From contig JADLCT010000057.1 in assembly GCA_020847045.1 (NCBI GenBank), positions 1-64,000 on the forward strand: DNA of 64,000 nt. Reading direction: 5' to 3'. Of this stretch, positions 8,172 to 17,680 are shown in pieces. Each line of letters begins with the position of its first letter. Positions within the stretch are counted from its first letter, which is position 1. The DNA comes from Bryobacterales bacterium (GTDB taxonomy: Bacteria; Acidobacteriota; Terriglobia; Bryobacterales; Bryobacteraceae). Made by a program: the position numbers and the translations under genes. The notes under the pieces are model-generated. The model was not told the origin of the DNA. It ran no database searches and saw only the letters and a list, made by a program, of their open reading frames with translations.

Positions 8172-9617
8172 ATGAGCGCGGAAGTCTTTCGCAACTACAT
8201 CAATGGTGAGTGGACCGATGGCGGGTATTTTGAAAACCGCAATCCGGCGGACACCGGCGAAGTGGTCGGCCAGTTCGTGAAAGCCACGGCCGGCGATGTG
8301 GCCAAGGCCGCCGATGCGGCGCAGGCCGCCCTCTCCGGCTGGTCGAACATGCCCGCACCGGCGCGCGGCGCGCTGCTGTTCAAGGTGGCCGACATCCTGG
8401 AAAAGAAGTTCGATCAACTCGGCGCCGAGATGACGCGCGAGGAAGGCAAGACGCTGCCCGAGGCAAAGGGCGAGGTTCGCCGCGCCATCAACATCTTCCG
8501 CTACTTCGGCGGGGAAGGTGCGCGCATGCCTGGCATGGTGGTTCCCAGCGAGCGCGACCGCGTGCACATGTTCGCCATACGCAAACCCATCGGCGTGGTC
8601 GGCCAGATCAATCCCTGGAATTTCCCCATCGCCATTCCGGCCTGGAAACTCGCGCCGGCGCTGATTGCCGGGAACACCGTGCTGCTGAAGCCCGCCTCGG
8701 CGGCTCCGCTCAGCTCCTGGCGCATTGTGGAAGCCTGTCACGAAGCCGGAATCCCCAAAGGCGTTGTGAACTACCTCGCCGGTTCGGGCGGCGCCATTGG
8801 CGGGGCCATCGTCAATGCGCCCCCCGTGAAGGCGATCAGCTTCACCGGTTCCTGCGGCATTGGCAACTGGATTCACGCCGAAGCATCCAAGCGCCGCCTG
8901 CGAATCCAGTTGGAGATGGGCGGCAAGAACCCCACCATCGTTCTGGCCGACGCGGACTTCGATGCCGCCGTCGAAAACGTCTGCAACGCCGCGTTCTTTT
9001 CCACCGGCCAGAAATGCACCGCCACCAGCCGCGTCATCGTCGAGGACGCCATCCACGACCGCTTCGTCGAGGCGCTCGTGGCGCGCACGAAGAAGCTGAA
9101 GGTCGGCAACGGCATGGAGCCCGGCATCGACATCGGACCGGCCATCGACCAGGGCCAGCTCGACGTGAACCTGCGCTACATCGAAATTGGGCGCAAAGAG
9201 TGCGGCGAGCCCCTGTGCGGCGGCAAACGCCTCACCGGCGGCGCCTACGACAAGGGCTACTTTGTCGAACCCACCATCTTCGCCGGCGTCACGGAAAACA
9301 TGACGCTCGCCCAGGAGGAGATCTTTGGCCCCGTGCTCGCCGTCATGCGCGCCAAGGATCCCGCCAGCGCGCTACGCATCGCCAACAACATCCCCTTTGG
9401 ACTTTCGGCCTCCATTCAGACTTCGAACGTCAGCCGGGTTTTTGATTTTGTCTATGGCATGGAAGCCGGCCTGCTCACCGTCAACCTGCCCAGCGCGGGT
9501 GTCGAATACCAGCTCCCCTTCGGCGGCACGAAGGATTCCAGCTTCGGCCCGAAGGAGCAAGGCCCGGCCGCGATGGACTTCTACAGCGACTGGAAAACGA
9601 TCTACTTGAAGTACTAA
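8172..9617 (+). CDS. NAD(P)-dependent aldehyde dehydrogenase, likely 2,5-dioxovalerate (alpha-ketoglutarate semialdehyde) dehydrogenase
   Basis: The 481-residue enzyme has the full aldehyde dehydrogenase signature: NPWNFP near residue 147 for the cofactor pocket, FTGSCGIG for the NAD(P) loop, LEMGGKNP with the general-base Glu248, and GQKCTATSR with the catalytic Cys282. The NYINGEWTDG start and overall motifs resemble the class that oxidises alpha-ketoglutarate semialdehyde to 2-oxoglutarate in oxidative pentose or sugar-acid breakdown. The next gene, an FAH-fold protein of the 2-keto-3-deoxy-pentonate dehydratase type, would make that semialdehyde, supporting the assignment. AGGAG sits at good spacing before the ATG. 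Substrate is inferred from context; other semialdehydes are possible. Confidence 0.85.
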   Translation: MSAEVFRNYINGEWTDGGYFENRNPADTGEVVGQFVKATAGDVAKAADAAQAALSGWSNMPAPARGALLFKVADILEKKFDQLGAEMTREEGKTLPEAKGEVRRAINIFRYFGGEGARMPGMVVPSERDRVHMFAIRKPIGVVGQINPWNFPIAIPAWKLAPALIAGNTVLLKPASAAPLSSWRIVEACHEAGIPKGVVNYLAGSGGAIGGAIVNAPPVKAISFTGSCGIGNWIHAEASKRRLRIQLEMGGKNPTIVLADADFDAAVENVCNAAFFSTGQKCTATSRVIVEDAIHDRFVEALVARTKKLKVGNGMEPGIDIGPAIDQGQLDVNLRYIEIGRKECGEPLCGGKRLTGGAYDKGYFVEPTIFAGVTENMTLAQEEIFGPVLAVMRAKDPASALRIANNIPFGLSASIQTSNVSRVFDFVYGMEAGLLTVNLPSAGVEYQLPFGGTKDSSFGPKEQGPAAMDFYSDWKTIYLKY

Positions 9618-9637
9618 CGGAAGCCACAAGAGAACTC

Positions 9638-10483
9638 ATGAAACTCGGACAAGTGAACTGGAGCGGCCGGGTTACCGCCGCGATCTTTGAAGAGGGCGAG
9701 GCGCGCGTAATCCCTTACTACACGCTGCAGGAGCTCATCCGGCGCTGCGAAGTGCAAGGGGGAACCCTCACGGCGCTGGCCAACCGTCTTGCTTCCAAAC
9801 ACCGTCAGCCGCTGGCGCCCGTGCTTCCCATTCATCCCAGCGAAGTGTGGGCGTGCGGCTGCACCTACGAAACCAGCGCCAGCTTTCGCGACGCCGAACA
9901 CGGCACGCGCGAAGGCTTCTACGCCTACGTCTATCGCGAACCGCGCCCGGAGAGCTTCTTCAAAGGAACCGCCCGCGTCTGCGCCGGCCCGAATCAGCCC
10001 ATCGGCATCCGCCCGGACTCCAAATTCACCGCTCCCGAACCGGAGCTGGCCGTGGTGCTCGGCGCCGGGGGTAAGATTCTCGGCTACACGCTCGCCAATG
10101 ACGTGTCGGCCTGGGATATTGAAAAAGAGAACCCGCTCTATCTGCCGCAGTCCAAGGTGTACAACGCCTGCTGCGCGCTCGGTCCATGCATCGTCACGCC
10201 CGATGAACTCACCGACCCATATCGCCTCGACATGAGCTGCACCATCGAGCGCGGCGGCGAGACGATCTTCTCGGGCTCCGTGAATACGGCGAAGCTGCAT
10301 CGCAAAATTGAGACCCTGGTGGAGTACGTCTTCCGGGCCAACGCCGTCCCCAGCGGCAGCGTTCTGTGCACCGGAACAGGCATCATCGTTACCGAAAAGG
10401 ATGCGCTGGCCCCGGGCGACGTCGTCACCATCACGGTGCCCGAAATCGGTACGCTCTCCAACACCGCGCAACTGGTGGCCTGA
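9638..10483 (+). CDS. Fumarylacetoacetate hydrolase-fold protein, candidate 2-keto-3-deoxy-pentonate dehydratase
   Basis: The 281-residue protein has the FAH C-terminal catalytic domain. Metal-binding acids appear in APEPELAVVLG and GYTLANDVSAWDIEKENPLY, followed by LPQSKVYNACCALGP. A family trait of pentonate-pathway members is the WACGCTYETSASF segment near residue 69. Enzymes of this subgroup remove water from 2-keto-3-deoxy-arabinonate or -xylonate to give alpha-ketoglutarate semialdehyde. The gene lies 20 nt after the semialdehyde dehydrogenase on the same strand, so together they would feed a pentonate into the TCA cycle. It could also be a different acylpyruvase-like hydrolase. The missing sugar dehydrogenase, lactonase and first dehydratase are not in the window. 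Confidence 0.78.
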   Translation: MKLGQVNWSGRVTAAIFEEGEARVIPYYTLQELIRRCEVQGGTLTALANRLASKHRQPLAPVLPIHPSEVWACGCTYETSASFRDAEHGTREGFYAYVYREPRPESFFKGTARVCAGPNQPIGIRPDSKFTAPEPELAVVLGAGGKILGYTLANDVSAWDIEKENPLYLPQSKVYNACCALGPCIVTPDELTDPYRLDMSCTIERGGETIFSGSVNTAKLHRKIETLVEYVFRANAVPSGSVLCTGTGIIVTEKDALAPGDVVTITVPEIGTLSNTAQLVA

Positions 10484-10506
10484 GGAATCACGCCGTGCGC
10501 GGCGCG

Positions 10507-11274
10507 TTACCCGTTCAACTGCGTGATGATCTCCCGCGCCCGGTCGTACAACATCCCCGTGTCGCCCGAACAGCCCAGAAAGCGCATCCCGCGCTCGCGC
10601 CAGAACCGGGCCATTGGCAGCGTTCGCGTCTGCGTGCCGGGCGCAATCCCGCGTTTGTCGCAGCTCTCCTTGATCGCCTCCATCGCATCCACCACGGCCG
10701 CCGATTGAAAATCGCCCGGACAGCCCAGTGAGATCGAAAGATCCGCCGGGCCAATCATCACCGCGTCGATGCCCGGCACGCCGAGCAGTTCGTCACGCGC
10801 CTCCAGCGCCCTCTTCGTCTCAATCTGCAGCACCACCATGGTGTGCTCATTCAGATGCCCGATCATCTCCGGCATCGTCAGCGGCTCGTGATTGAAATGG
10901 AAGGCATTCAGACCGAAGCCGCGGATGCCCACCGGCGGAAACTTGCACCAGCTCACCGCGCGCTCCAGCAACTCGGGCGATTCCACGCGGGGAAAGATAA
11001 TGCCCTGCGCTCCCACATCAAGGGAACGCGCCACAAGCGAGTACTGCATGTCCGCCACGCGCAGAATGGGCGTAAACCCCACAGAAGGCGCGATGCGGCA
11101 CAGGTCCTGGACGGTCTCCAGATCGAAGCCGCCGTGCTCGCAATCGACAAAGGCCCAGTGAAACCCGGCCTGCGCCAGAATCTTCACGGCGTCCTGCGAG
11201 CGGAACTGGCCGAGATTGGTGCCGTACTGCACCTTGCCCTCTTTCAGGGCGCGTTTGACAAGGTTGATGGCCAT
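10507..11274 (-). CDS. HpcH/HpaI-family 2-keto-3-deoxy-acid aldolase
   Basis: The 255-residue class II aldolase is of the HpcH/HpaI type. The motif FVDCEHGGFDLE supplies the catalytic His, VLQIETKRALEARDEL the metal-binding Glu, and IGPADLSISLG the metal-binding Asp with the pyruvate-binding Gly. Relatives cleave 2-keto-3-deoxy sugar acids (for example rhamnonate or glucarate derivatives) or 4-hydroxy-2-oxoheptanedioate into pyruvate and an aldehyde. It is transcribed towards the pentonate-type pair on the other strand, with only about 23 nt between the stops. It lies 20 nt downstream of bshC and is probably in the same transcript. The sugar-acid theme is shared with its convergent neighbours, but the exact substrate is unknown. 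Confidence 0.85.
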   Translation of the reverse strand: MAINLVKRALKEGKVQYGTNLGQFRSQDAVKILAQAGFHWAFVDCEHGGFDLETVQDLCRIAPSVGFTPILRVADMQYSLVARSLDVGAQGIIFPRVESPELLERAVSWCKFPPVGIRGFGLNAFHFNHEPLTMPEMIGHLNEHTMVVLQIETKRALEARDELLGVPGIDAVMIGPADLSISLGCPGDFQSAAVVDAMEAIKESCDKRGIAPGTQTRTLPMARFWRERGMRFLGCSGDTGMLYDRAREIITQLNG

Positions 11275-11294
11275 GAAGCGGCCAGCGTATCAAA

Positions 11295-12875
11295 TCACGG
11301 CGTCACGATGAGGTGGTCTGGACAGTCCAGGCAGATCTGGTGGGCCAGCCTGTCCACCAGGTCCGGACCATGCTGCGCCAGAAACGGCAGGATCGTGTAG
11401 AACCGCTCCTGCAGGTGCTGGTGCGGGTAGAGCAACCCTTCCAGGTAAGCCGCGTCGGCGTTGGCCCGCTCATCACGCCGCAGAGCTTCGCGCGCCGCCT
11501 TGGATTCGATCTTGCCCAGTTGATAAAAGATCTTCGCCCTGCTCTTTTGCAACGCCGCCTTGAGCGATGGGTCCATGGCCATCAGCTCCGCGTCCAGCCC
11601 CGCCATAGCCGCCGTCATGCCGGCGCGCGTCTGAACGAAGCTTCCGTTCAATTGCGGCGGCACAAGCCGCTGCGCAATCTTCTCGCGCAGCGCCGCGCTG
11701 CTGTCAAAGAAATCCGTCAGGCGCAGCGCATACCGTTCCATCAGCTTCGCGCCGCGCCCGCCCAAAAGCGTGAAGCCCGACCGGGGCAACACCAACGGAA
11801 ACCGCCCCAGCAGCTTCCGGTAGATCACTTCGCTCTGCGCCAGGTATGCCAGTTCCGCCGGTCCGCCCACATAGGCGGCCGTCGGCAGCAGGTAGTCCTG
11901 CATCACGGGCCGAAGCAGTGCGTTCGGTGAAAGCTCCGCCGCCCGGCTCCGCAACTCCGCGGCCGTGTACTTACGGCTCGCCGCCGCATAGTGGTCTCCT
12001 TCGCGCCGCAGAGCCAGACGCTCGCCCCTCTCCAGCAGGAAGAGGAGCGAAGACTTCTCTTCCACATGCACCTGCGCGTGATATCCCGCCTCGGCCAGCG
12101 CCTTGTTCCTCGCCATCACCAATGTGGACAACTCCGGCGCAAGTCCCACGGCTTCACGCAGGAACGGCGCGGCCAGCGCGCGGACCTCCGGCTGCATCGG
12201 GTCCATCAGAATCAAGCCGGCGCGCGGCAGCAGCCTCTTCAGCAGGCTGGCGAAAGCCTCTCCCATCGAGCGTCCAGGCTGATACGACTCCTCCACGATC
12301 GCCGCCACATCCTCGCCGTATGGAAACTCGCGCAGCAACTCCCGCAAGGCCGCCACCGGATAGGCCGCCGGAACGATGCCGCCCACGGGACGTGGACGCC
12401 CGTTTGCGCCCGAGTCCACCGTCAGCTTCACCGGTTCATGCGCGGGGCCACAGGCCCACACATGATTCACTTCCTCGAAGTCATGATCCTCTGTGGCCAG
12501 CCAGAACACAGGCACCGCGGGAATACCGCTCGCGCTCAACTCCGCAGCCATGCGCGCCGCCGTGAGCGCCTTGTGGACCGTATAGCCCGGACCGCTGAAC
12601 AGCCCAACCTGCTGCCCGGTCACCACAGCCACTGTGCCCGGCTGCGCCAGCAGGTGAAGGTTCGGCGAATCTCCGTTGTACTTCCGCAGCGCCGCCACCA
12701 TCGAATGCCGCATCTCCGCCGGATAGCTCACCTCGCGAGCCACTTGCGCCCACTCGGCGCGGTCCTGCGGATGCCGCTGATAGAACGGGCGCACCCTGTC
12801 GAAGTGGTACAGGAAGTCTGAATAGAGCTTGCTGGTTCCAGGCAGAGAGGTATAGCGCAGGCATCCAGCTTTCAT
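11295..12875 (-). CDS. bshC: Bacillithiol biosynthesis cysteine-adding enzyme BshC
   Basis: The 526-residue protein carries the BshC hallmarks: VVTGQQVGLFSGPGYTVHKA near residue 87 and VFWLATEDHDFEEVNHV about 45 residues later, then a coiled-coil arm and a Rossmann-like C-terminal part. BshC is thought to add cysteine to GlcN-malate as the last step of bacillithiol synthesis, the low-molecular-weight thiol of Firmicutes, Bacteroidetes, Deinococci and Acidobacteria. No bshA or bshB is in the window. I use the ATG at 12875, because extension to a TTG at 12917 adds 14 residues outside the conserved start. The gene is divergent from cyaY-hemW and precedes the aldolase by 20 nt. Confidence 0.9.
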   Translation of the reverse strand: MKAGCLRYTSLPGTSKLYSDFLYHFDRVRPFYQRHPQDRAEWAQVAREVSYPAEMRHSMVAALRKYNGDSPNLHLLAQPGTVAVVTGQQVGLFSGPGYTVHKALTAARMAAELSASGIPAVPVFWLATEDHDFEEVNHVWACGPAHEPVKLTVDSGANGRPRPVGGIVPAAYPVAALRELLREFPYGEDVAAIVEESYQPGRSMGEAFASLLKRLLPRAGLILMDPMQPEVRALAAPFLREAVGLAPELSTLVMARNKALAEAGYHAQVHVEEKSSLLFLLERGERLALRREGDHYAAASRKYTAAELRSRAAELSPNALLRPVMQDYLLPTAAYVGGPAELAYLAQSEVIYRKLLGRFPLVLPRSGFTLLGGRGAKLMERYALRLTDFFDSSAALREKIAQRLVPPQLNGSFVQTRAGMTAAMAGLDAELMAMDPSLKAALQKSRAKIFYQLGKIESKAAREALRRDERANADAAYLEGLLYPHQHLQERFYTILPFLAQHGPDLVDRLAHQICLDCPDHLIVTP

Positions 12876-12988
12876 GGGGATAGTCGTAGAGTAACAGATG
12901 CTCCCGTCCCGTCCCAAGATGCGGCTCGCCCGCGGAAAATACGGCGCGCGCCGTCTGATACCTTGGGTAGGACCCCTCAGGAACCGCT

Positions 12989-13315
12989 ATGGACGAGAAT
13001 CTTTTCCGTGTTGAGTCAGACGCGGCGCTCGACGATCTGTTTCGCACCCTGGCCCGCGCCAGCGACGAGCATGACTTCGAGGCTGACCTGAACGGCGGCG
13101 CACTCACCGTCGAGTTCGAGGAGCCGCCCGCCAAGTTCGTCGTCAGTCCCAACGCCCCGGTCCGCCAGATTTGGGTGTCGGCGCTCACCACCAGCTTCAA
13201 GCTCGAGTGGGAATCCGCCCGCAACGCCTTTGTCCTCCCCGCCAGCGGACAAACGTTGCGGCAACTCATGGCCAGCGTCATCTCCAGGCAACTCGGCGAG
13301 CCCGTCGAGTTGTAA
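12989..13315 (+). CDS. cyaY: Frataxin-like iron-binding protein CyaY
   Basis: The 108-residue protein matches the frataxin/CyaY fold along its length. It has an acidic N-terminal helix (ESDAALDDLFRTLARASDEHDFE), the strand DLNGGALTVEFE, then KFVVSPNAPVRQIWVS, in which PxxQIW is the most conserved frataxin patch, and a C-terminal helix. CyaY binds iron and modulates cysteine desulfurase during Fe-S cluster assembly. It ends 3 nt before hemW, a radical-SAM protein that itself needs a 4Fe-4S cluster, which supports an iron/heme role. Frataxins are best known from Proteobacteria and eukaryotes, so finding one here is notable. The family call rests on motif order and size. Confidence 0.8.
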   Translation: MDENLFRVESDAALDDLFRTLARASDEHDFEADLNGGALTVEFEEPPAKFVVSPNAPVRQIWVSALTTSFKLEWESARNAFVLPASGQTLRQLMASVISRQLGEPVEL

Positions 13316-13318
13316 ACG

Positions 13319-14416
13319 ATGGCCGGCGTCTATCTCTCATGGCCGTTCTGTGGCCAGAAGTGTACCTATTGCAACTTCGCCAGCGGCGTGCTGCCCCGCG
13401 AGTGGGAGCCCCGCTACGAGGCCGCCCTCCTTGGTGAGTTACGCCGTTTTTCGTGGCCATGGACGCCGCAAACGGTCTACCTCGGCGGCGGCTCGCCCTC
13501 GCGCATGAGCGAATCCACGCTGGCCGCCCTACTCGGCGCCATCCCCGGCGCGCCGTGGTGCGAAGCCACGCTGGAAGCGGCTCCAGGTGAAATCACGCCC
13601 GAGCGCGCGGCCTCCTGGCACGCTCTCGGCATCACGCGCGCCAGCCTCGGCACACAGAGCTTTGTTGTATCCGAATTGCGCCGCACCGGACGCCGCCACA
13701 CGCCTCAACTCGCCGCGGACGACGTGGCCACACTCCGCGCCGCCGGCATCACGAACATCAACCTCGACCTCATCTGCGGACTTCCCGGCCAGACGCGCGG
13801 CTCCTGGGAGACCTCTCTCGATTGGATCGAACGGCTCCACCCTCCGCACGTCAGCGTCTACATGCTTGAAGTGGATGAGGACTCCCGCCTCGGCCTGGAA
13901 ATTCTGAACCATGGCTCACGCTACGGCGCGCACGGCGTGCCCTCCGACGACTTGCAGGTGGAACTCTACGAACGCGCCGTCGAGCGCCTGCGCGGGCTGG
14001 GCATAGAGCGCTATGAGATCTCCAACTTCGCGCGGCCCGGCTTCGAATCGCGCCACAACCTGAAGTACTGGCGGCTGGAGCCCTACGCCGGCTTTGGCGC
14101 GGACGCCCACTCCTGCAGCGGCGGCATGCGCTGGCAGAACGCCGAGCCTGTGGCGGCGTATCTCGAAGCCATGGAGGCTGGCCGCTCGCCCCGCACCGGA
14201 GAACACCCGGCCGATCCCGCCGCCGAACGCTTCTTCGTGGGCCTGCGTCTGAGCGCGGGTGTCACCGTCGGCGCCGAGGATGAGGACCGGTACGGCGAGC
14301 GCTTCCGCTCGTTGCAGAACAACGGCCTTCTCGAACGGTCAGACACCCTCGTGCGACTCACCTCGCGCGGCGTCATGCTCTCCAACGAAGTCTTTCAGGA
14401 GTTTCTTCCCTCATGA
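13319..14416 (+). CDS. hemW: Radical-SAM heme chaperone HemW (coproporphyrinogen oxidase-like)
   Basis: The 365-residue protein has the radical-SAM cluster motif C-x3-C-x2-C at Cys11, Cys15 and Cys18 ([11 protein letters not shown]), the VYLGGGSPS motif near residue 58, and the late [19 protein letters not shown] block typical of HemN/HemW proteins. HemW differs from HemN in lacking the extra cysteine after the cluster (CxxxCxxC followed by N-F here). HemW members bind heme and deliver it to respiratory enzymes; they are not oxidative decarboxylases. Translation is probably coupled to cyaY (3-nt gap) and to ltaE (ATGA overlap). The heme-using cytochrome bc genes lie just beyond ltaE on the other strand. 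Confidence 0.88.
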   Translation: MAGVYLSWPFCGQKCTYCNFASGVLPREWEPRYEAALLGELRRFSWPWTPQTVYLGGGSPSRMSESTLAALLGAIPGAPWCEATLEAAPGEITPERAASWHALGITRASLGTQSFVVSELRRTGRRHTPQLAADDVATLRAAGITNINLDLICGLPGQTRGSWETSLDWIERLHPPHVSVYMLEVDEDSRLGLEILNHGSRYGAHGVPSDDLQVELYERAVERLRGLGIERYEISNFARPGFESRHNLKYWRLEPYAGFGADAHSCSGGMRWQNAEPVAAYLEAMEAGRSPRTGEHPADPAAERFFVGLRLSAGVTVGAEDEDRYGERFRSLQNNGLLERSDTLVRLTSRGVMLSNEVFQEFLPS

Positions 14417-15477
14417 GCGAACCAAAGCGTCCCATTGACCTTCGCAGCGACACCGTCACCAAACCAACGCAAGCCATGCTGCGCGCCATGACCGAAGCAG
14501 AACTGGGCGACGATGTCTACCAGGAGGACCCCACGGTCAACCTTTTGGAGGCGCGCGCCGCGGCTCTGCTCGGCAAGGAGGCCGCGCTCTTTGTCCCCAC
14601 CGGCACCATGGGCAACACCATCGCCCTGAAGCTGAACACGGAACATGGCCAGGAGGTGCTTTGTGAGACGCGCTCGCACGTGTTCAACTATGAGCTCGCC
14701 ATGATGGCCTGGTTCTGCGGCTGTCTCGCCCGGCCCGTTACCGCGCCCTCCGGGATTCTCACATGGGACCTGCTGAAGCCTCACCTGAAGCCCCTCGGAC
14801 CGCACGCCGCGCCCACCGGCATGATCTCGCTGGAGAACACCCACAACATGGCCGGCGGAACCGTGACACCCGTCGAGGTGACCGATGACATCTGCCGCCG
14901 CGCGCATCATCTCGGCCTGCGGGTTCACATTGACGGCGCGCGAATTTTCAATGCAGCCACCTGTTTGCACCTGCCCGCCGCACGCCTGGCCGCGCATGCC
15001 GACACCGTCATGTTCTGCCTCTCGAAGGGGCTGTGCGCTCCTGCCGGTTCACTTGTGGCAGGTTCGCGCAAGGACATGGACCGAGCCCGGCTCTATCGCA
15101 AGCGCCTCGGCGGCGGCATGCGGCAGGCAGGCATTCTAGCCGCGGCCGGTCTGCTCGCGCTGGAAGAGATGCCCAAACGCCTGACCACCGACCACGCCCA
15201 CGCCCGTCTGCTCGCCGAGGGACTTGCCCGCATCGGCGGCGTCGCCATCGACCCTACCAGCGTGCAAACCAACATCGTGATCTTCGATCTCTCGGCACTG
15301 GGCCTTACCGGATCTGAGTGCAGCGAGCGGTTGCGCGAACAGGGAGTGCTCGCCAATGCCGTCGGGGAATATGCCGTGCGCATGGTGACGCACCACGGCG
15401 TCTCAGCCGCGGAGTGCGAACGGGCGCTTGCCGCGACTGCCAGCGTATTGAGCCGTTACTCCAAGGCCAGCAGATAA
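14413..15477 (+). CDS. ltaE: Low-specificity L-threonine aldolase
   Basis: The 354-residue PLP enzyme begins [15 protein letters not shown], the standard threonine aldolase start. It has [12 protein letters not shown], the ETRSH-type active-site segment ([11 protein letters not shown]), [10 protein letters not shown] with the PLP-binding Asp, and [13 protein letters not shown] with the Schiff-base Lys. It splits L-threonine or L-allo-threonine into glycine and acetaldehyde. The start overlaps the hemW stop (ATGA). The 3' end overlaps the convergent cytochrome b gene by 22 bp, so the two transcripts are antisense there. Confidence 0.92.
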   Translation: MSEPKRPIDLRSDTVTKPTQAMLRAMTEAELGDDVYQEDPTVNLLEARAAALLGKEAALFVPTGTMGNTIALKLNTEHGQEVLCETRSHVFNYELAMMAWFCGCLARPVTAPSGILTWDLLKPHLKPLGPHAAPTGMISLENTHNMAGGTVTPVEVTDDICRRAHHLGLRVHIDGARIFNAATCLHLPAARLAAHADTVMFCLSKGLCAPAGSLVAGSRKDMDRARLYRKRLGGGMRQAGILAAAGLLALEEMPKRLTTDHAHARLLAEGLARIGGVAIDPTSVQTNIVIFDLSALGLTGSECSERLREQGVLANAVGEYAVRMVTHHGVSAAECERALAATASVLSRYSKASR

Positions 15478-17075
15478 CCGGTCAAATTCGCCAGTTCCTT
15501 TTCCGGCAGCCGGTAGGGCGGCATCGTCGAGCCCGGACTCAGCTTCTGCGGATTCACAAAATGTTCCAGCAGCCACGCGCGCGTGCGTTTGCGTCCCACG
15601 CCGTTCAGTGAAGGTCCCAGCTTCTTCCCGGCGCCGTTCACCACGTGGCACAGGTTGCAGCGGTTGTCCTGATACACCACGGCGCCTTCGGCCACCACTT
15701 TCGGCGTCTCCAGCAGCGCCTCCGCGTTGGCGGCATCCAATCTCAGCACGAACGCGGCCAGATCGTTCAACTGGCGGCTGGCCAGCGTCACGGGTGGCAT
15801 GTTGGTACCGGGACGCGTCTGCTGCGGATTCCGGAAAAACTCCACCAGCTCGCCGATACTCCGCTGCCGGGGCAGTTGCAGAAGGTCAGGCCCCAGTTTG
15901 CCGCCCCGGCTACCCACCGCATGGCATGTCATGCAGTTCTGCTTGCGGAAGTGGCTCAAGCCGGCCATCTCCGATGGCTCCAGCGTCTGCCACGCCGCGG
16001 CGTCGAGATCCGCGCCGCCACCAGCCGCCGGCGCGGGCGTGGAGCGTATGGCCGCCGTCGTCAGTCCGCCCAGACCGGTGGCCACCAGCAGCAGAATCGC
16101 CACGGCCATCTTGCGGTCCGAGAGGCGCGTCACCTTTTTGCGGTCAATGAACGGCAGCAGCATGAGCAGTCCCACCGCCAGTCCGGGAATGATGTGGGTG
16201 CCCACCACCTCCATCGGCCCTTCAAACAGCTTCAGCATTTGGAAGAGCCACAGGAAATACCATTCGGGCCTCGGAATGTAGCTGATGTCGGTGGGGTCGG
16301 CCAGCTTTTCCAGTGGCGCGTGCACCGTGACCGCCAGAACCATCAGGATGCAGAACCCAACGAAGATGGCCACTGTATCCTGAAACACCTGCCCCGGGTA
16401 GAACTTCTTTTTCGGCGCCGTGTCGCCCGGTTTCGGCGTCACGCCATGCCGCCGCACCAGCACGACATGCAGGAAGGTCATGCCCAGCATGGCCGCCGGC
16501 AGCAGCATCACATGCAGCGCGTAAAAGCGCGCGAAGGTCACGACTCCGATGCCATCGGCGCTCGCCAGCAGCCGCGTCAGATAGTCGCCAATTCCCGGCG
16601 ACTTCGCTGCAATCTGCGTCGCCACCACCGTACCCCAGTAGGCGCGGTTGTCCCACGGCAGCAGGTAGCCCGTCAGGCCAAAGCCCAGCGTGATCAGCAG
16701 CAGAATTACACCTGCCATCCACGTCGCTTCGCGCGGCTTCTTATAGGCGCCCCAGATGACCGCCTGCGCCATGTGCAACGCCACCACCACGATCATCATC
16801 GACGCGCCCCAATGGTGCAGGCCGCGAATGATCCGTCCGCCCGTCACCTCGGTCATGATGAACCGCAGGCTCTTATACGCCTCGCCCGGAGTGGGCGCGT
16901 AATTAAAGCTCAGCAGCAGCCCGGTCACGGCTTGCAGCAGGAAGAAGAACAGCGCCATCGAACCAAACACCTGCGGCCAGCCCGACGAAGCGGGAATCTC
17001 TTCCAGCATGAACTCCTTCACCGCCGTCTCCAGGCCCGTGCGATGGTCCAGCCAGTTCAGAATCCGTCTCACCAT
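15456..17075 (-). CDS. Cytochrome b/b6 fused to a diheme cytochrome c domain
   Basis: The N-terminal ~340 residues are a full-length cytochrome b. Heme ligands lie at about His87/His101 and His187/His202, which is the cytochrome b6-type spacing, and the quinol-site PEWY motif is at about residues 269-272. After a Pro/Ala linker come two c-type heme domains: CMTCH near 380-384 with Met of MPPV near 425, and CNLCH near 472-476 with Met of MPPY near 517. The chain would hold four hemes, pass electrons from quinol to its own periplasmic c-type hemes, and replace a separate cytochrome c1. The Rieske gene is 9 nt upstream. The stop overlaps ltaE on the other strand. Confidence 0.92.
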   Translation of the reverse strand: MVRRILNWLDHRTGLETAVKEFMLEEIPASSGWPQVFGSMALFFFLLQAVTGLLLSFNYAPTPGEAYKSLRFIMTEVTGGRIIRGLHHWGASMMIVVVALHMAQAVIWGAYKKPREATWMAGVILLLITLGFGLTGYLLPWDNRAYWGTVVATQIAAKSPGIGDYLTRLLASADGIGVVTFARFYALHVMLLPAAMLGMTFLHVVLVRRHGVTPKPGDTAPKKKFYPGQVFQDTVAIFVGFCILMVLAVTVHAPLEKLADPTDISYIPRPEWYFLWLFQMLKLFEGPMEVVGTHIIPGLAVGLLMLLPFIDRKKVTRLSDRKMAVAILLLVATGLGGLTTAAIRSTPAPAAGGGADLDAAAWQTLEPSEMAGLSHFRKQNCMTCHAVGSRGGKLGPDLLQLPRQRSIGELVEFFRNPQQTRPGTNMPPVTLASRQLNDLAAFVLRLDAANAEALLETPKVVAEGAVVYQDNRCNLCHVVNGAGKKLGPSLNGVGRKRTRAWLLEHFVNPQKLSPGSTMPPYRLPEKELANLTGYLLALE

Positions 17076-17084
17076 CTCCCGCTC

Positions 17085-17594
17085 CTAGCTCACCTGCCCG
17101 CCCGGCTGTACGCCACCCACGAACAGCCTGGTCCCCTCGATCTTCACCAGGTAACGGTCCAGCGCGCGCGGCGCTGGTCCGCTCAACACTTTGCCGTCGC
17201 TGCTGAACGCCGACATGTGGCAGGGACACAGAAAGTTTCCATTCTTCTCGTCCCAGTGATACGCGCAGCCCAAGTGCGTGCACACAGGCGTGAAGGCCAC
17301 CAGTTCGCTTTCCGATCGCCGCAACACCCACGCCGTGGTCTTCTCCGTGATCAGCTTCCAGCCGTCCTTGCGCACTCTCTGGAACGACATCTCTTCGGGC
17401 TGCCCCACGGCGAGCGCGCCGATGTCGCCCACCTCCATCCACTCCTCCTTGCGCGTCCGGCGCGGAGGAATCAGTAGGTATAACGCGGCCGGGAATGCCA
17501 GCGCCGCGCCCATCAAGGCCCACAAGCCATAGATCCCGGCCAGGTAGAACCGGCGGCGGGAAGACTGTTCGGAGGTGTCCGGCAAAGTGTTCAT
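17085..17594 (-). CDS. Rieske 2Fe-2S subunit of the cytochrome bc complex
   Basis: The 169-residue protein has an N-terminal membrane anchor (about residues 17-39) after a basic SRRRFYLAG stretch, and a Rieske domain. The cluster ligands are in VCTHLGC and LCPCHMSAF, giving the expected Cys/His and Cys/His pairs plus the disulfide cysteines. It takes the first electron from quinol and passes it to the c-type heme. It is first in a two-gene operon with the cytochrome b-cc fusion, so the whole complex is coded by two genes. The ATG at 17594 is chosen because it begins just before the anchor; the frame is open further upstream into glnD. Confidence 0.92.
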   Translation of the reverse strand: MNTLPDTSEQSSRRRFYLAGIYGLWALMGAALAFPAALYLLIPPRRTRKEEWMEVGDIGALAVGQPEEMSFQRVRKDGWKLITEKTTAWVLRRSESELVAFTPVCTHLGCAYHWDEKNGNFLCPCHMSAFSSDGKVLSGPAPRALDRYLVKIEGTRLFVGGVQPGGQVS

Positions 17595-17680
17595 GCAGGG
17601 CCCATTGTAAGGAGTCCCTGTACGCGCACCCATACGGCGACTTGTAAAAAGCGTTGCGGCCGCGCGGAATGTAACAGAAG

